From Gammaproteobacteria bacterium (GTDB lineage Bacteria; Pseudomonadota; Gammaproteobacteria; Steroidobacterales; GCA-2729495), in NCBI GenBank assembly GCA_023383705.1, contig JAHDYM010000013.1, positions 1-56,693 on the forward strand: DNA of 56,693 bases, given 5' to 3'. How positions within the stretch are numbered: the stretch's first letter is position 1; every line of letters starts with the position of its first letter. Shown here piece after piece: positions 26,628-35,650 of this stretch. The translations under genes and the position numbers were made by a program. The notes beneath the pieces were generated by a model, which saw only the letters and a list, made by a program, of their open reading frames with translations, did no database searches and was not told the DNA's origin.

Positions 26628-27365
26628 TCAGGCCGCGGAGGCACGCTTGCGTCGTGCGACACCGAGCAGGCCCAGCGCCGATCCCATCAGCCAGACTGCG
26701 CCCGGCACCGGCACGATCTGGAAGTTGAAGGTGCTGTCCGCTGCGAGCGGGATGAACGGGTTGTAGGCTTTGAGCGCATACACCGATCCGATACCGCCGA
26801 TCACCGAGCCGCTGAAGCCGGGTTGCGGCGCCACGAAGAGGGTGCCATCGCCATTGCCAGCGATGATATCGCTTTGCACGCCGGTGAAGTCCAGGAGCAT
26901 GGCGAGACTGCCCTGACCATTCTGGTAACCCGGTCCGCAGGCTGCGCTGGGGCCGGTCACGAATACGCCATCGCCCAGCCGGTCGCAGGCGAGGCGGGCC
27001 GTGCCGGCCAGGAGGTTCAGGTTCGTGCCGTTGGACTGCCAGGCGAAATTCTGCATCCGTACGTTATTGAACCCGGCGGCCCACTGTCCGATCCACGTCG
27101 TGCCCACGATGTTGATGGCACTGATGGTGCCCGTCACATCGTCATACGTGACGTTGCCAGTGATCGTCATCTCCGGACCGCCACCGGCCGTGGTGTCGAC
27201 GATCTTGCCGCCGTTCTGGCCCGGGTTCCAGGCGTGCAGGCCATCCCAGCTGCCGATGAAATCATTCGAGACAGTCGCCGCCTGGGTGACGCTGGAACCC
27301 AGCAGTGCGGCCACGGCAATCGCGGTCGAGATGCGGGCCCTGTGGCTTTTAAACAATGGCTTCAT
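26628..27365 (-). CDS. PEP-CTERM/VPLPA-CTERM-like exported protein
   Basis: 245 residues when started at ATG 27365, which has a GAGGGG ribosome-binding site; the upstream frame extension looks spurious. It has an N-terminal signal peptide (basic start, hydrophobic core, cut near TQAATVS) and a C-terminal sorting tag: VPVPGAVWLMGSALGLLG followed by ARRKR. Such tags are recognised by exosortases and mark proteins for the outer surface or exopolysaccharide matrix. The middle is Gly/Asn-rich with no known domain. An exosortase is not in the window. It has its own terminator. Confidence 0.88.
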   Translation of the reverse strand: MKPLFKSHRARISTAIAVAALLGSSVTQAATVSNDFIGSWDGLHAWNPGQNGGKIVDTTAGGGPEMTITGNVTYDDVTGTISAINIVGTTWIGQWAAGFNNVRMQNFAWQSNGTNLNLLAGTARLACDRLGDGVFVTGPSAACGPGYQNGQGSLAMLLDFTGVQSDIIAGNGDGTLFVAPQPGFSGSVIGGIGSVYALKAYNPFIPLAADSTFNFQIVPVPGAVWLMGSALGLLGVARRKRASAA

Positions 27366-27574
27366 GGAAATCCCCCTCAGTACAGTTTGTGAATCATCGG
27401 CGACAAAGTGCATCACACCAGAGCTTGGCCTGCGCAGTCCCGCCTTGTTATTGCCAGCCGCCCGTATCCACTCAGACTGCTTTGCTTCTTCGGGAAGCTG
27501 GCTCGGGAATAAAATACGGTGACCCGGAGCATTGCCGATAGTTTAGTTTCTATAACGAAACAAACTGGCGCGCC
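27366..27574. promoter_or_regulatory. Upstream region of the PEP-CTERM-like gene, with operator-like repeat
   Basis: A perfect inverted repeat GTTTC-TATAAC-GAAAC lies at 27546-27561, about 180 bases upstream of the PEP-CTERM-like start and 14 bases after the MarR-type gene. Its size and AT-rich spacer suit a winged-helix dimer. The rest of the region shows no further structure I can support. Confidence 0.45.
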
Positions 27575-27922
27575 CTAGAAGCTTTTCTTTTCCGCGTCGA
27601 CGACCACAAGCTCCCCGTTACCGTAGCGCGCAATCAGGTCGTTGAGAATGACGCGGAAGAACTTCTCGAATTCGTCCTCACGCCTGTGTCCTGGTGCGAT
27701 AACCAACTGCCGTTTTCGCCCGTCGTCCGGGTGCACGCGTTCGACGACCCAGCCCCACCGGACGAAGTCGTCGACGATGCGCGATACCGTAGGGCGACTC
27801 AACTTCAGTTCTTTTGCGATCTCGGCGTTGCTGGTCGGCTGACCTGCATACTGTGAGCGCAGTCTGAGCGTCCCCGGGCCTGCTAGCTTCACGCCAAACC
27901 AATTTCCGATCGCAAAAAACAA
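27575..27922 (-). CDS. MarR-like winged-helix transcriptional regulator
   Basis: 115 residues. The helix-turn-helix is clear: PTSNAEIAKELKLSRPTVSRIVDDFVRWGWV, followed by the beta wing ERVHPDDGRKRQLVIAPG and a C-terminal helix. It is slightly short for MarR (usually 135-150), lacking part of the N-terminal dimerisation helix. It lies between two PEP-CTERM-like genes that point away from it, so it may control one or both. Ligand is unknown. Confidence 0.75.
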   Translation of the reverse strand: MFFAIGNWFGVKLAGPGTLRLRSQYAGQPTSNAEIAKELKLSRPTVSRIVDDFVRWGWVVERVHPDDGRKRQLVIAPGHRREDEFEKFFRVILNDLIARYGNGELVVVDAEKKSF

Positions 27923-27986
27923 AAATCAGACAAGACATCAACCCGTGAAGTCGGACGATGTCACGGCACTGGCAAGGGGGATTCTG

Positions 27987-28685
27987 ATGCGTGCAAAAAC
28001 AATAGCGGCCGGCCTCGGCGCGCTGGCTATATTCATCTCTGCAACGGCGAGTTCGGCAACGCTGCAGCTCACCGGGGTATTCACCAAGCCGGGCTCCAAC
28101 CCCGGTGCACCCTTGACCATTTCCGGCAATGCCTTGTTCGATTACACCCCGGGCGGTTCGCTTGTGGCACAGGGGGAGTGGACTGGTACGGCAGCCTTCA
28201 ACGGGAGCCTGATCTACGAACTGAAGGTCGACGGGATGGTTATCGATATCTCCAATGCGCTTGATGTCGACACGGTGACGGCTGCCAGTTTCAGCTGTAC
28301 GGAGGGTACCTTCCTCAGCGTGTTCGGGGCTAACGGCTGCGGCAACTACAACCTCGGTGAAGACTACATCAGCCAGACGACACTGGACTACTCGACCCTG
28401 AATCCCGTGCGGACCACGGAGGCGGGGTCCGACGATTTCTATTACGGCGACATGCAGTCCCTGTGGAATTACACGGACATGCAGCTCTATAACCTCGATC
28501 CGGTACAGGTTGCAGGCAACCCGGCATTCATTCTCAGTAATCGAACCGGTGGTGCTGCCAGCGGTAACGGCTTTTCGATGAGCTTCAGCTATGTCGAAAC
28601 GCCAGTCGTGCCGGTGCCGGCAGCGGTCTGGCTGTTCGGCTCGGCGATCGCTGCCTTGGGCGCGATCCGGCGCAAGGCAGCCTGA
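27987..28685 (+). CDS. PEP-CTERM-like exported protein
   Basis: 232 residues from ATG 27987, which has AAGGGGG eight bases upstream; the GTG further up at 27945 is less likely. Signal peptide MRAKTIAAGLGALAIFISAT with cut near ASSAT. The C-terminal tag is VPVPAAVWLFGSAIAALGAI then RRK, close to the tag of the protein at 26628. The body has two Cys pairs (SCTEGTF, NGCGNYN) and many Tyr/Asp residues but no domain I know. It is probably anchored or processed by an exosortase encoded elsewhere. Confidence 0.88.
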   Translation: MRAKTIAAGLGALAIFISATASSATLQLTGVFTKPGSNPGAPLTISGNALFDYTPGGSLVAQGEWTGTAAFNGSLIYELKVDGMVIDISNALDVDTVTAASFSCTEGTFLSVFGANGCGNYNLGEDYISQTTLDYSTLNPVRTTEAGSDDFYYGDMQSLWNYTDMQLYNLDPVQVAGNPAFILSNRTGGAASGNGFSMSFSYVETPVVPVPAAVWLFGSAIAALGAIRRKAA

Positions 28686-28711
28686 TCCCAAAAGATGGCA
28701 GAGGCTACGCC

Positions 28712-29863
28712 TCAGTCACCCATCCCGCGAATGATGATGTTCGGCAGCAGCGCATCGTCCCAGTCCTGGCGCAGCGGGCCGGTGCTGACGATCACCAGTT
28801 GCTTTGAAGGCACGATGTACACGCGCTGGCCGCCGAAGCCGTCGAAGTAGATCACGTCGGGTGCGGCAAAGGGCTCGGAGTGAAAGGCCGCTGCCGCTGA
28901 CTTGCGGTTGTAGCGCCGGTCCTTCTGGTAGGTCGTCCCCAGCCAGGTGAGGTAGCCATAATCCGGATTGCGTTCACTCGGCGTCACGACGTCCCGCATC
29001 CACTGCTCCGGCACCACCTGCCGTTCGCCGACCCGGCCATGCTCGAGATGCAGCAGGCCGACGCGCAGCCAGGCGCGCGCCGTGGTGTCGAGGCAGCAGA
29101 AGGTGCGCGGTGTCCGGGTGGTCTCGGTGTCCAGCAGCACCGTTGCATCGTCATCGCTGATGTACTGCCACAGGTTCTTCGACAGGTATTCCGCGTAGCT
29201 CATCCCGGAGACGCGCTCGAGCAACAGGCCGAGCACTTCCGGGTTGATGTTGGTGTAGTCGAACTGCGTGCCGGGCGGTGCGAGCACGCCCTGCTCGAAG
29301 GTGATCTGCTCGAGCCTGTCACCGATGGTCATGTCGATGACGGCGGGGAAGGCCGGGAAGTCGATACCGCTCGACTGCTGCAGCATCTGCCGGATCGTGA
29401 TGTTCCTGCGCGCATCGCCAGCCCACTCGCCGAGGTACTTTGCCGCCGGATCATCGACCGAGCCGATCAGTCCCTGCTCGATCGCGACGCCCACCAGCAG
29501 CGCCAGCACCGACTTGTGCATCGACTGCGTGGAGACCATGGATTTTGCGTTGTAGTCACCGTAGTACTGCTCCAGTTGCAGCGCGCCGCCCTGCCAGACC
29601 AGCAGCGACCAGGCGCCGGTCCCCGCAGCGGCCTTGCTCGCCGCATCGAGCACCGAGGCCGGGATGGAGCGTTGCGCTGCGCTGGCGACGAGCAGCGGCG
29701 GCACCGGTCCGCCCCGCACCAGTTCCGTCGGCCCCTGGCTGCCGCCGAAGGGCAGGCCCAGCAGTCGCGTGGTTGCCACCGGCCTGGCGATGTACGCGGC
29801 CAGCAGGGCGAGGACGATGAGGGTGAGCAGGCCGAGGCCGAGACGCTTGAGGATGCGGAGCAT
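28712..29863 (-). CDS. Class C beta-lactamase-fold serine hydrolase
   Basis: 383 residues with an N-terminal membrane anchor (LGLGLLTLIVLALLAAYI). The SxxK motif is SMHK (in STQSMHKSVLALLVG), the second motif is YTN (FDYTNINPEVLG), and a DGFGGQRVYIVP segment occupies the third-motif position. The overall pattern resembles 6-aminohexanoate-dimer-hydrolase/esterase relatives rather than true beta-lactamases. It is probably a periplasm-facing amidase or esterase. It faces the PEP-CTERM-like gene convergently and is separated from hemL by 57 bases on the same strand. Confidence 0.85.
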   Translation of the reverse strand: MLRILKRLGLGLLTLIVLALLAAYIARPVATTRLLGLPFGGSQGPTELVRGGPVPPLLVASAAQRSIPASVLDAASKAAAGTGAWSLLVWQGGALQLEQYYGDYNAKSMVSTQSMHKSVLALLVGVAIEQGLIGSVDDPAAKYLGEWAGDARRNITIRQMLQQSSGIDFPAFPAVIDMTIGDRLEQITFEQGVLAPPGTQFDYTNINPEVLGLLLERVSGMSYAEYLSKNLWQYISDDDATVLLDTETTRTPRTFCCLDTTARAWLRVGLLHLEHGRVGERQVVPEQWMRDVVTPSERNPDYGYLTWLGTTYQKDRRYNRKSAAAAFHSEPFAAPDVIYFDGFGGQRVYIVPSKQLVIVSTGPLRQDWDDALLPNIIIRGMGD

Positions 29864-29920
29864 TGGGCAGAATCCGGGGTTGATGGTTCCGCCCCTATTC
29901 TATAGGCCCTCGGCTCCCGC

Positions 29921-31182
<1,262 letters not shown>

Positions 31183-31186
<4 letters not shown>

Positions 31187-32151
31187 GCGCCGAGGTACCG
31201 CCGCGCGCGGCGCGCGGCATAGCTGATGATCATGCTGGCGCCGGCGCGCGCGAAAGCGGTCCAGCTTTCCAGCTGCGCGCGTTGCGCATCGGCGAGGCCG
31301 CGTTCGGCGGGCAGGTCGATGCCGGCCTGTTCGCCGCTGGTCTGGTACACCGCCCAGGGCTTGTGGATGCGTGCCGACAGCATGGCCAGTACGTCGAGGT
31401 ACGGCAGGCCGGGTTTCACCATCAGGATGTCGGCGCCCTCGGCGGCATCGCGTTCGGCACACAGCAGGGCATCGGCGGGGCGCGCCGGATCGATCTGGTA
31501 GCTGGCCCGGTCGCGCAGTGGCAGGTCCGCGCCGGGTGCGGATTCCGCGGCCAGCCGGAACGGGCCGTAGAAGGCGGAATTGAACTTCGCCGCGTAGCTC
31601 ATGATCGCCGTCCGTTCGCGGCCGGCCTGGTCGAGCGCCGCGCGGATCGCCGCGATCCGGCCGTCCTGCATGTCGCTGGGCGCGACGCAGTCGGCACCGG
31701 CTTCGGCAAACTGCAGCGCGGCTGCAGCCAGCGCCGTCACCGAGGTATCGTTCAGCACATGGTCGCGGCGGTCGTTGAGGATGCCGCAGTGACCGTGCGT
31801 GGTGTGCGAGCAGAGGCAGACATCGACGGCCAGCCAGACATCGTTGCCGAACTGGCGGCGGATCGCGGCGATGTTGTCCGTGGTCACGGTGTGCGAGAAG
31901 TTCCGTTCCTGCTTTTGCGCCGGTACGCCGAACAGCAGGAACTTGCTGATGCCCTGGCCGAGGTCGGCCTCGATCTGGCGCAGCAGGCTTGCTGGCGTGT
32001 CGCGCCAGACGTCCGTGAGTCCGGCCACGGCTTCCCGCTCCCGCAAGCCCTCGACCACGAACAGCGGCTGGATGAACTGTTCCGGGTGCAAGCGCACCTC
32101 GCGCGTCAGTTCGCGGATGTGGCGGTTGTCGCGCAGGCGCCGCAGGCTCAT
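31183..32151 (-). CDS. hemB: Delta-aminolevulinic acid dehydratase (porphobilinogen synthase)
   Basis: 322 residues from the ATG at 32151, which overlaps the upstream stop (ATGA); an ATG three codons earlier is possible. It has the Cys-rich zinc site VCLCSHTTHGHCG, the APSDMQDGRI segment and the Schiff-base lysine region MVKPGLPYLD. It condenses two 5-aminolevulinates to porphobilinogen. It is translationally coupled on both sides in the hem operon and looks fully functional. Confidence 0.96.
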
Positions 32152-33689
32152 TGCAGCCATCGTCGCCACTCGTGCTGGTTCGGGAAGGGTTGCGCGTCCA
32201 CGCCGGCGGCATGCAGCGAACTGCGCGTCTTGCCCGCGCCGCAGGCGTGATGGGCATTCGCCGGCAGCACCGCGCGCAGCGCGTGGAACTGCCCGGCACT
32301 GCTCCAGTAGCAGTGCGTGGCGCGCGCGGCCTCGGCCTTTACCGCCTGCAGGGCGGGGCCATCGGCCGGCGGCACGATCGCATAGCTGGCGAGCACCCGG
32401 CCGATGCCGGAATCGAGCCAGCCGGGCACCGCTTCGCCCGAGGTGACTGCCGTCCACTCCGGCAGCGGCGGCAGGCCGAGCACCGGGCAGCCCAGCGTGG
32501 TGCGGATGTCCTCGAAGCCGAGGTGATCGCCACAGCCCTCGACCCAGAAGCCGCGTGCGGCCAGCTGCCGCCAGCTCTCGATGCCGCTGGTCCACAGCCG
32601 GATATCGTCGTTGAGCTGCTGGTTCTGCAGCGCGTGCCAGTAGGCGACGAACACGGCCGAGCCTGCCGGCAGCGAGGCGAGTTCCGGCAAGGTGCTGTTC
32701 GCCAGTTGCCGCTGGCACAGCCGTTGCCAGGCGATGCCATTGAAAGCGCGCACCGCGGTGTGCGGTGGAGGCGGCTGGTTCCAGACGAGGCCCTCGACGG
32801 CCTGGCCATCGGCAGTGCCGTGCACATGGCAGACCGGACCGAGGCCCTGATGCATGACTGCGGTGGCACCGAGTGCGGTGCGCTGCGCAGCGGGCCACCG
32901 GGCCAGCGCCGCCTCTTCCAGCGCGGCGAGTTCGGCGGTATCCGGGTCGTGCAGCGCGCGCAGCAGTTCCAGCATCTCGCCGTCCTCGCTGCGGCACTCG
33001 ATGGCGAGGATGCCCTGGCCGGCGGCAGCCGGGCAGCGGGCGAGCGGCAGTACCGTCCAGCGCACGTTGCGCAGCAGGCTGGCGACGCGCGGACGGGCAG
33101 CGGCGTCATTCCACAGGCGGGACAGTCCGGCAAGTGCCAGCACCACGCCGTCGAGCGTGTCTGCGGCGGCGACCTCGCCCTGCAGGCGGGCCAGACGCGC
33201 ATCGACCGCGCCGCGCAGCTCGATGAATTGCAGCACGGGCGGCTTGCCCCGTGCCGGCAGTGCCGCCGGCAGGAAAGCGGCGATATTGCCCTGGCGACGC
33301 GGCGAGGAGGCGCCGATACGCAGCGGCTCACCGGCGGCGATGCGCGCCAGCACATCGCTGCGCCAGACGATCACGTCACGCGGATTCTCGCGCACCGGCA
33401 GCGCGGCGCGGGCGATGCCGGCATGTCGCTGCGCCGGCAGGTCCTTCAGCGAGTGCACGCAGAAATCGACCTCGCCATCGAGCAGTGCCGCGTCGAGCTC
33501 CGCGGAAAAGAAATCCGGGTCATCGACCTTGCCGAGCGCCGTGGACAGGTCGCGGTCGCCGCGGGTCGTGACCGGGTGCAGCTGCACATCGAGTCCGCGG
33601 TGGAGGCTCATGAGCTGCGCGGCGACCTGCCGGCTCTGCGCCATCGCCAGCAGTGATCCCCTGGTCCCCAGTCGCAGTGTGCGCTGCAT
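32148..33689 (-). CDS. hemC: Hydroxymethylbilane synthase (HemC) fused to a HemD-like domain, cofactor cysteine missing
   Basis: 513 residues against about 310 for ordinary HemC. The N-terminal 300 residues are HemC: LGTRGSLLAMAQSRQV, VHSLKDLPAQ with the catalytic Asp, IGASSPRRQ, AAGQGILAIE. Two changes stand out. The usual RGNVDTRL is RGAVDARL, and the loop that normally reads GGCQVPIG, with the cysteine that carries the dipyrromethane cofactor, is AAQRTALG in an ungapped alignment to E. coli HemC. The extra 200 residues (from about 315) weakly resemble uroporphyrinogen-III synthase, including a C-terminal HACGAGKTRSSLHAAGVD segment. No separate hemD is nearby. hemA precedes it by 10 bases. 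It is either a divergent sole enzyme or a repurposed paralogue. Confidence 0.85.
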   Translation of the reverse strand: MQRTLRLGTRGSLLAMAQSRQVAAQLMSLHRGLDVQLHPVTTRGDRDLSTALGKVDDPDFFSAELDAALLDGEVDFCVHSLKDLPAQRHAGIARAALPVRENPRDVIVWRSDVLARIAAGEPLRIGASSPRRQGNIAAFLPAALPARGKPPVLQFIELRGAVDARLARLQGEVAAADTLDGVVLALAGLSRLWNDAAARPRVASLLRNVRWTVLPLARCPAAAGQGILAIECRSEDGEMLELLRALHDPDTAELAALEEAALARWPAAQRTALGATAVMHQGLGPVCHVHGTADGQAVEGLVWNQPPPPHTAVRAFNGIAWQRLCQRQLANSTLPELASLPAGSAVFVAYWHALQNQQLNDDIRLWTSGIESWRQLAARGFWVEGCGDHLGFEDIRTTLGCPVLGLPPLPEWTAVTSGEAVPGWLDSGIGRVLASYAIVPPADGPALQAVKAEAARATHCYWSSAGQFHALRAVLPANAHHACGAGKTRSSLHAAGVDAQPFPNQHEWRRWLQ

Positions 33690-33699
33690 GCCGCCGGCC

Positions 33700-34692
33700 T
33701 CAGGCCCGCGCCGATGCCAGGCGTGGCGGCGCGAGGGCTGGCCGGCTGCTGTCAGTCGCAAAGCGCACAGCCGCGCGTTCGGCGCAGGCGGCGCGTGCAC
33801 GCACCAGTTGCAGCGAGGCGACGTTCGCGCGTGCTGCGGCCGAGTCGAGGATGTGGTCGAGGTCGAAGGTGGCTGCGACGCCGTTCCAGTGCAAGCTGCC
33901 GCGCTGCTCGCGCCGATGGCCGAGGTGCAGCAGGCTGCGCACGGCCCCGTGCCGCAACCGCGCCTGCCAGCCGGTATCGTGCTCCGCATCGGCCGGCGTG
34001 GTGAAGATGATGTGTTCGGCCCATGCCGCCGCGCTGTCGGCCTGCGCCGGACTGAACCAGCGCTGGATGCCTGCCGGTGGCGTGACCGGCCGGTGATTCC
34101 AGGCGCCGAGCTCGGCGGTGGCGAAGAAGGGCAGCATCGAGCGGGCCAGTTCGCCGGTGCCGACGAACAGCACGCGCGCACCGCGCGCAGGTGTGAGCAG
34201 GCGACGCGCCAAGCTGCCGTAGGAATTCCCGCCGACGCCCTGCAGATGTGCCTGGCGGATGCATTGCGCATCGCTGAACAATGCCGCGATCACGACTGAG
34301 AGCGGCTGCGTGATGCCTGCCGGCAGGCCGCTGAGCGCTTCCTGCCACGCACGCCGGAACTGGCCATGGACATTGGTTTCGCCGCGGACCGCGCTGCGCA
34401 GGCCAGTGACGATCTCGAGCAGCAGGCGATAGGCCGACAGGCCCGCATGCGTCTCCATGCCGGCGGTGTGTGCCACCTCGACGGGCGGCCGTGCGCCGGT
34501 GCCGATCAGCAACTGGCGCATGCAGGTATCCACCAGCATGCCTGAATCAACCAGTTGCGCGGGAACCGGTGTCGGCAGACCGCCGCTGCCGGCATGGCGC
34601 GGCCAGTGCAGCACCCACAGGCTGTCGCCCGGCGGTTTGCCGATGCGTTCAGGCACGCGTAGAGGTCTCGACGGTGGCCAGCCATTCGTCAT
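33700..34692 (-). CDS. hemA: Divergent, short glutamyl-tRNA reductase (HemA-like)
   Basis: 330 residues against about 420 for ordinary HemA. Recognisable blocks are LVDTCMRQ (the catalytic Cys segment, usually STCNRTE), TGLRSAVRGETNVHGQFRRAW (usually SGLDSLVLGEPQILGQV) and the NADPH-domain start GARVLFVGTGELARSML. The conserved His before SGL is Leu here. The C-terminal dimerisation domain is essentially absent. The ATG at 34692 has a GGAAGG five bases upstream but lies 44 bases inside cysK; a GTG at 34656 overlapping the cysK stop is an alternative. The enzyme would reduce Glu-tRNA to glutamate-1-semialdehyde for HemL. Family assignment rests on these motifs plus its place at the head of hem genes. 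Confidence 0.75.
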   Translation of the reverse strand: MTNGWPPSRPLRVPERIGKPPGDSLWVLHWPRHAGSGGLPTPVPAQLVDSGMLVDTCMRQLLIGTGARPPVEVAHTAGMETHAGLSAYRLLLEIVTGLRSAVRGETNVHGQFRRAWQEALSGLPAGITQPLSVVIAALFSDAQCIRQAHLQGVGGNSYGSLARRLLTPARGARVLFVGTGELARSMLPFFATAELGAWNHRPVTPPAGIQRWFSPAQADSAAAWAEHIIFTTPADAEHDTGWQARLRHGAVRSLLHLGHRREQRGSLHWNGVAATFDLDHILDSAAARANVASLQLVRARAACAERAAVRFATDSSRPALAPPRLASARA

Positions 34693-35620
34693 CCGAGCCT
34701 TCCGGAACTTCCTGGAACAGATAGCTGCTCAGGTAGCGTTCGCCGGTATCCGGCAGCATCGCGAGCAGCGCGGCGCCCGGTTCGGCGCGCGCAGCGACCT
34801 TGAGCGCGGCAGCCAGCGTGGCGCCGGCCGACAGGCCGACGAAGATGCCTTCTTCGCGCGCGAGGCGCAGCGCGGTGTTCTTGGCCTCTTCGTCGGAAAC
34901 CGTCACCAGCTCGTCGTAGACGCCCGGATCGAGCACAGCGGGCACGAAGTCGGGCGTCCAGCCCTGGATCTTGTGCGGCTTCCATTCCTGGCCGCCGAGC
35001 AGCGATGCGCCCTCGGGTTCGGTGGCGACGACGCGCACACCCGGACGCCCCGCCTTGATGACCTCGCCGGCGCCGGTCATGGTGCCACCCGTGCCCCAGC
35101 CGGTGATCCAGTAGTCGAGGCGCCGGCCGGCAAAGTCCTGCAGGATCTCCGGGCCGGTGGTTTGCCGGTGCCAGGCCGGGTTGGCCGGGTTTTCGAACTG
35201 CCGGGCCAGGAACCAGCCGTTCTTCTTCGCCAGTTCTTCCGCGCGCCGCACCATCTCCGTGCCGCGGCCGGCGGCGGGCGTGAGGATCACCTTGGCACCG
35301 TAGGCGCGCATGATCTTGCGGCGCTCTATCGAGAAGGTTTCCACCATCACCGCGACGAAGGGATAGCCCTTCACCGCACAGACCATCGCCAGCGCGATGC
35401 CGGTATTGCCCGAAGTGGCCTCGACCACGGTCTGGCCCGGACGCAGCGCGCCACGCCGCTCCGCATCCGTGATGATCGCGTAGGCCAGGCGATCCTTGAC
35501 CGAACCGCCGGGATTGAAGGCCTCGGCCTTCACGTACATCTCGACGTGCTTCGGGGCGATGCGGTTCAGGCGGATCACCGGCGTGTTGCCGATGGTGGAG
35601 AGGATGTGGTCATGGATCAT
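34649..35620 (-). CDS. cysK: Cysteine synthase (O-acetylserine sulfhydrylase)
   Basis: 323 residues. The PLP lysine segment is FNPGGSVKDRLA, the phosphate/substrate loop is ATSGNTGIALA, and GWGTGGTMTG and GLSAGATLAAALK complete the fold. It makes cysteine from O-acetylserine and sulfide. It lies between cysG and hemA on the same strand, 30 bases downstream of cysG, and its end overlaps hemA. CysK and CysM cannot be separated with certainty from sequence alone; the general pattern fits CysK. Confidence 0.92.
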   Translation of the reverse strand: MIHDHILSTIGNTPVIRLNRIAPKHVEMYVKAEAFNPGGSVKDRLAYAIITDAERRGALRPGQTVVEATSGNTGIALAMVCAVKGYPFVAVMVETFSIERRKIMRAYGAKVILTPAAGRGTEMVRRAEELAKKNGWFLARQFENPANPAWHRQTTGPEILQDFAGRRLDYWITGWGTGGTMTGAGEVIKAGRPGVRVVATEPEGASLLGGQEWKPHKIQGWTPDFVPAVLDPGVYDELVTVSDEEAKNTALRLAREEGIFVGLSAGATLAAALKVAARAEPGAALLAMLPDTGERYLSSYLFQEVPEGSDDEWLATVETSTRA

Positions 35621-35650
35621 GGGTCTGCTCCTGGAAATATGGCTTGGAGT

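Noticed and set aside
28712..29863. Antibiotic-resistance beta-lactamase
   Set aside because: SxxK and YxN are present, but the anchor and overall pattern fit esterase/amidase relatives; nothing indicates beta-lactam hydrolysis.
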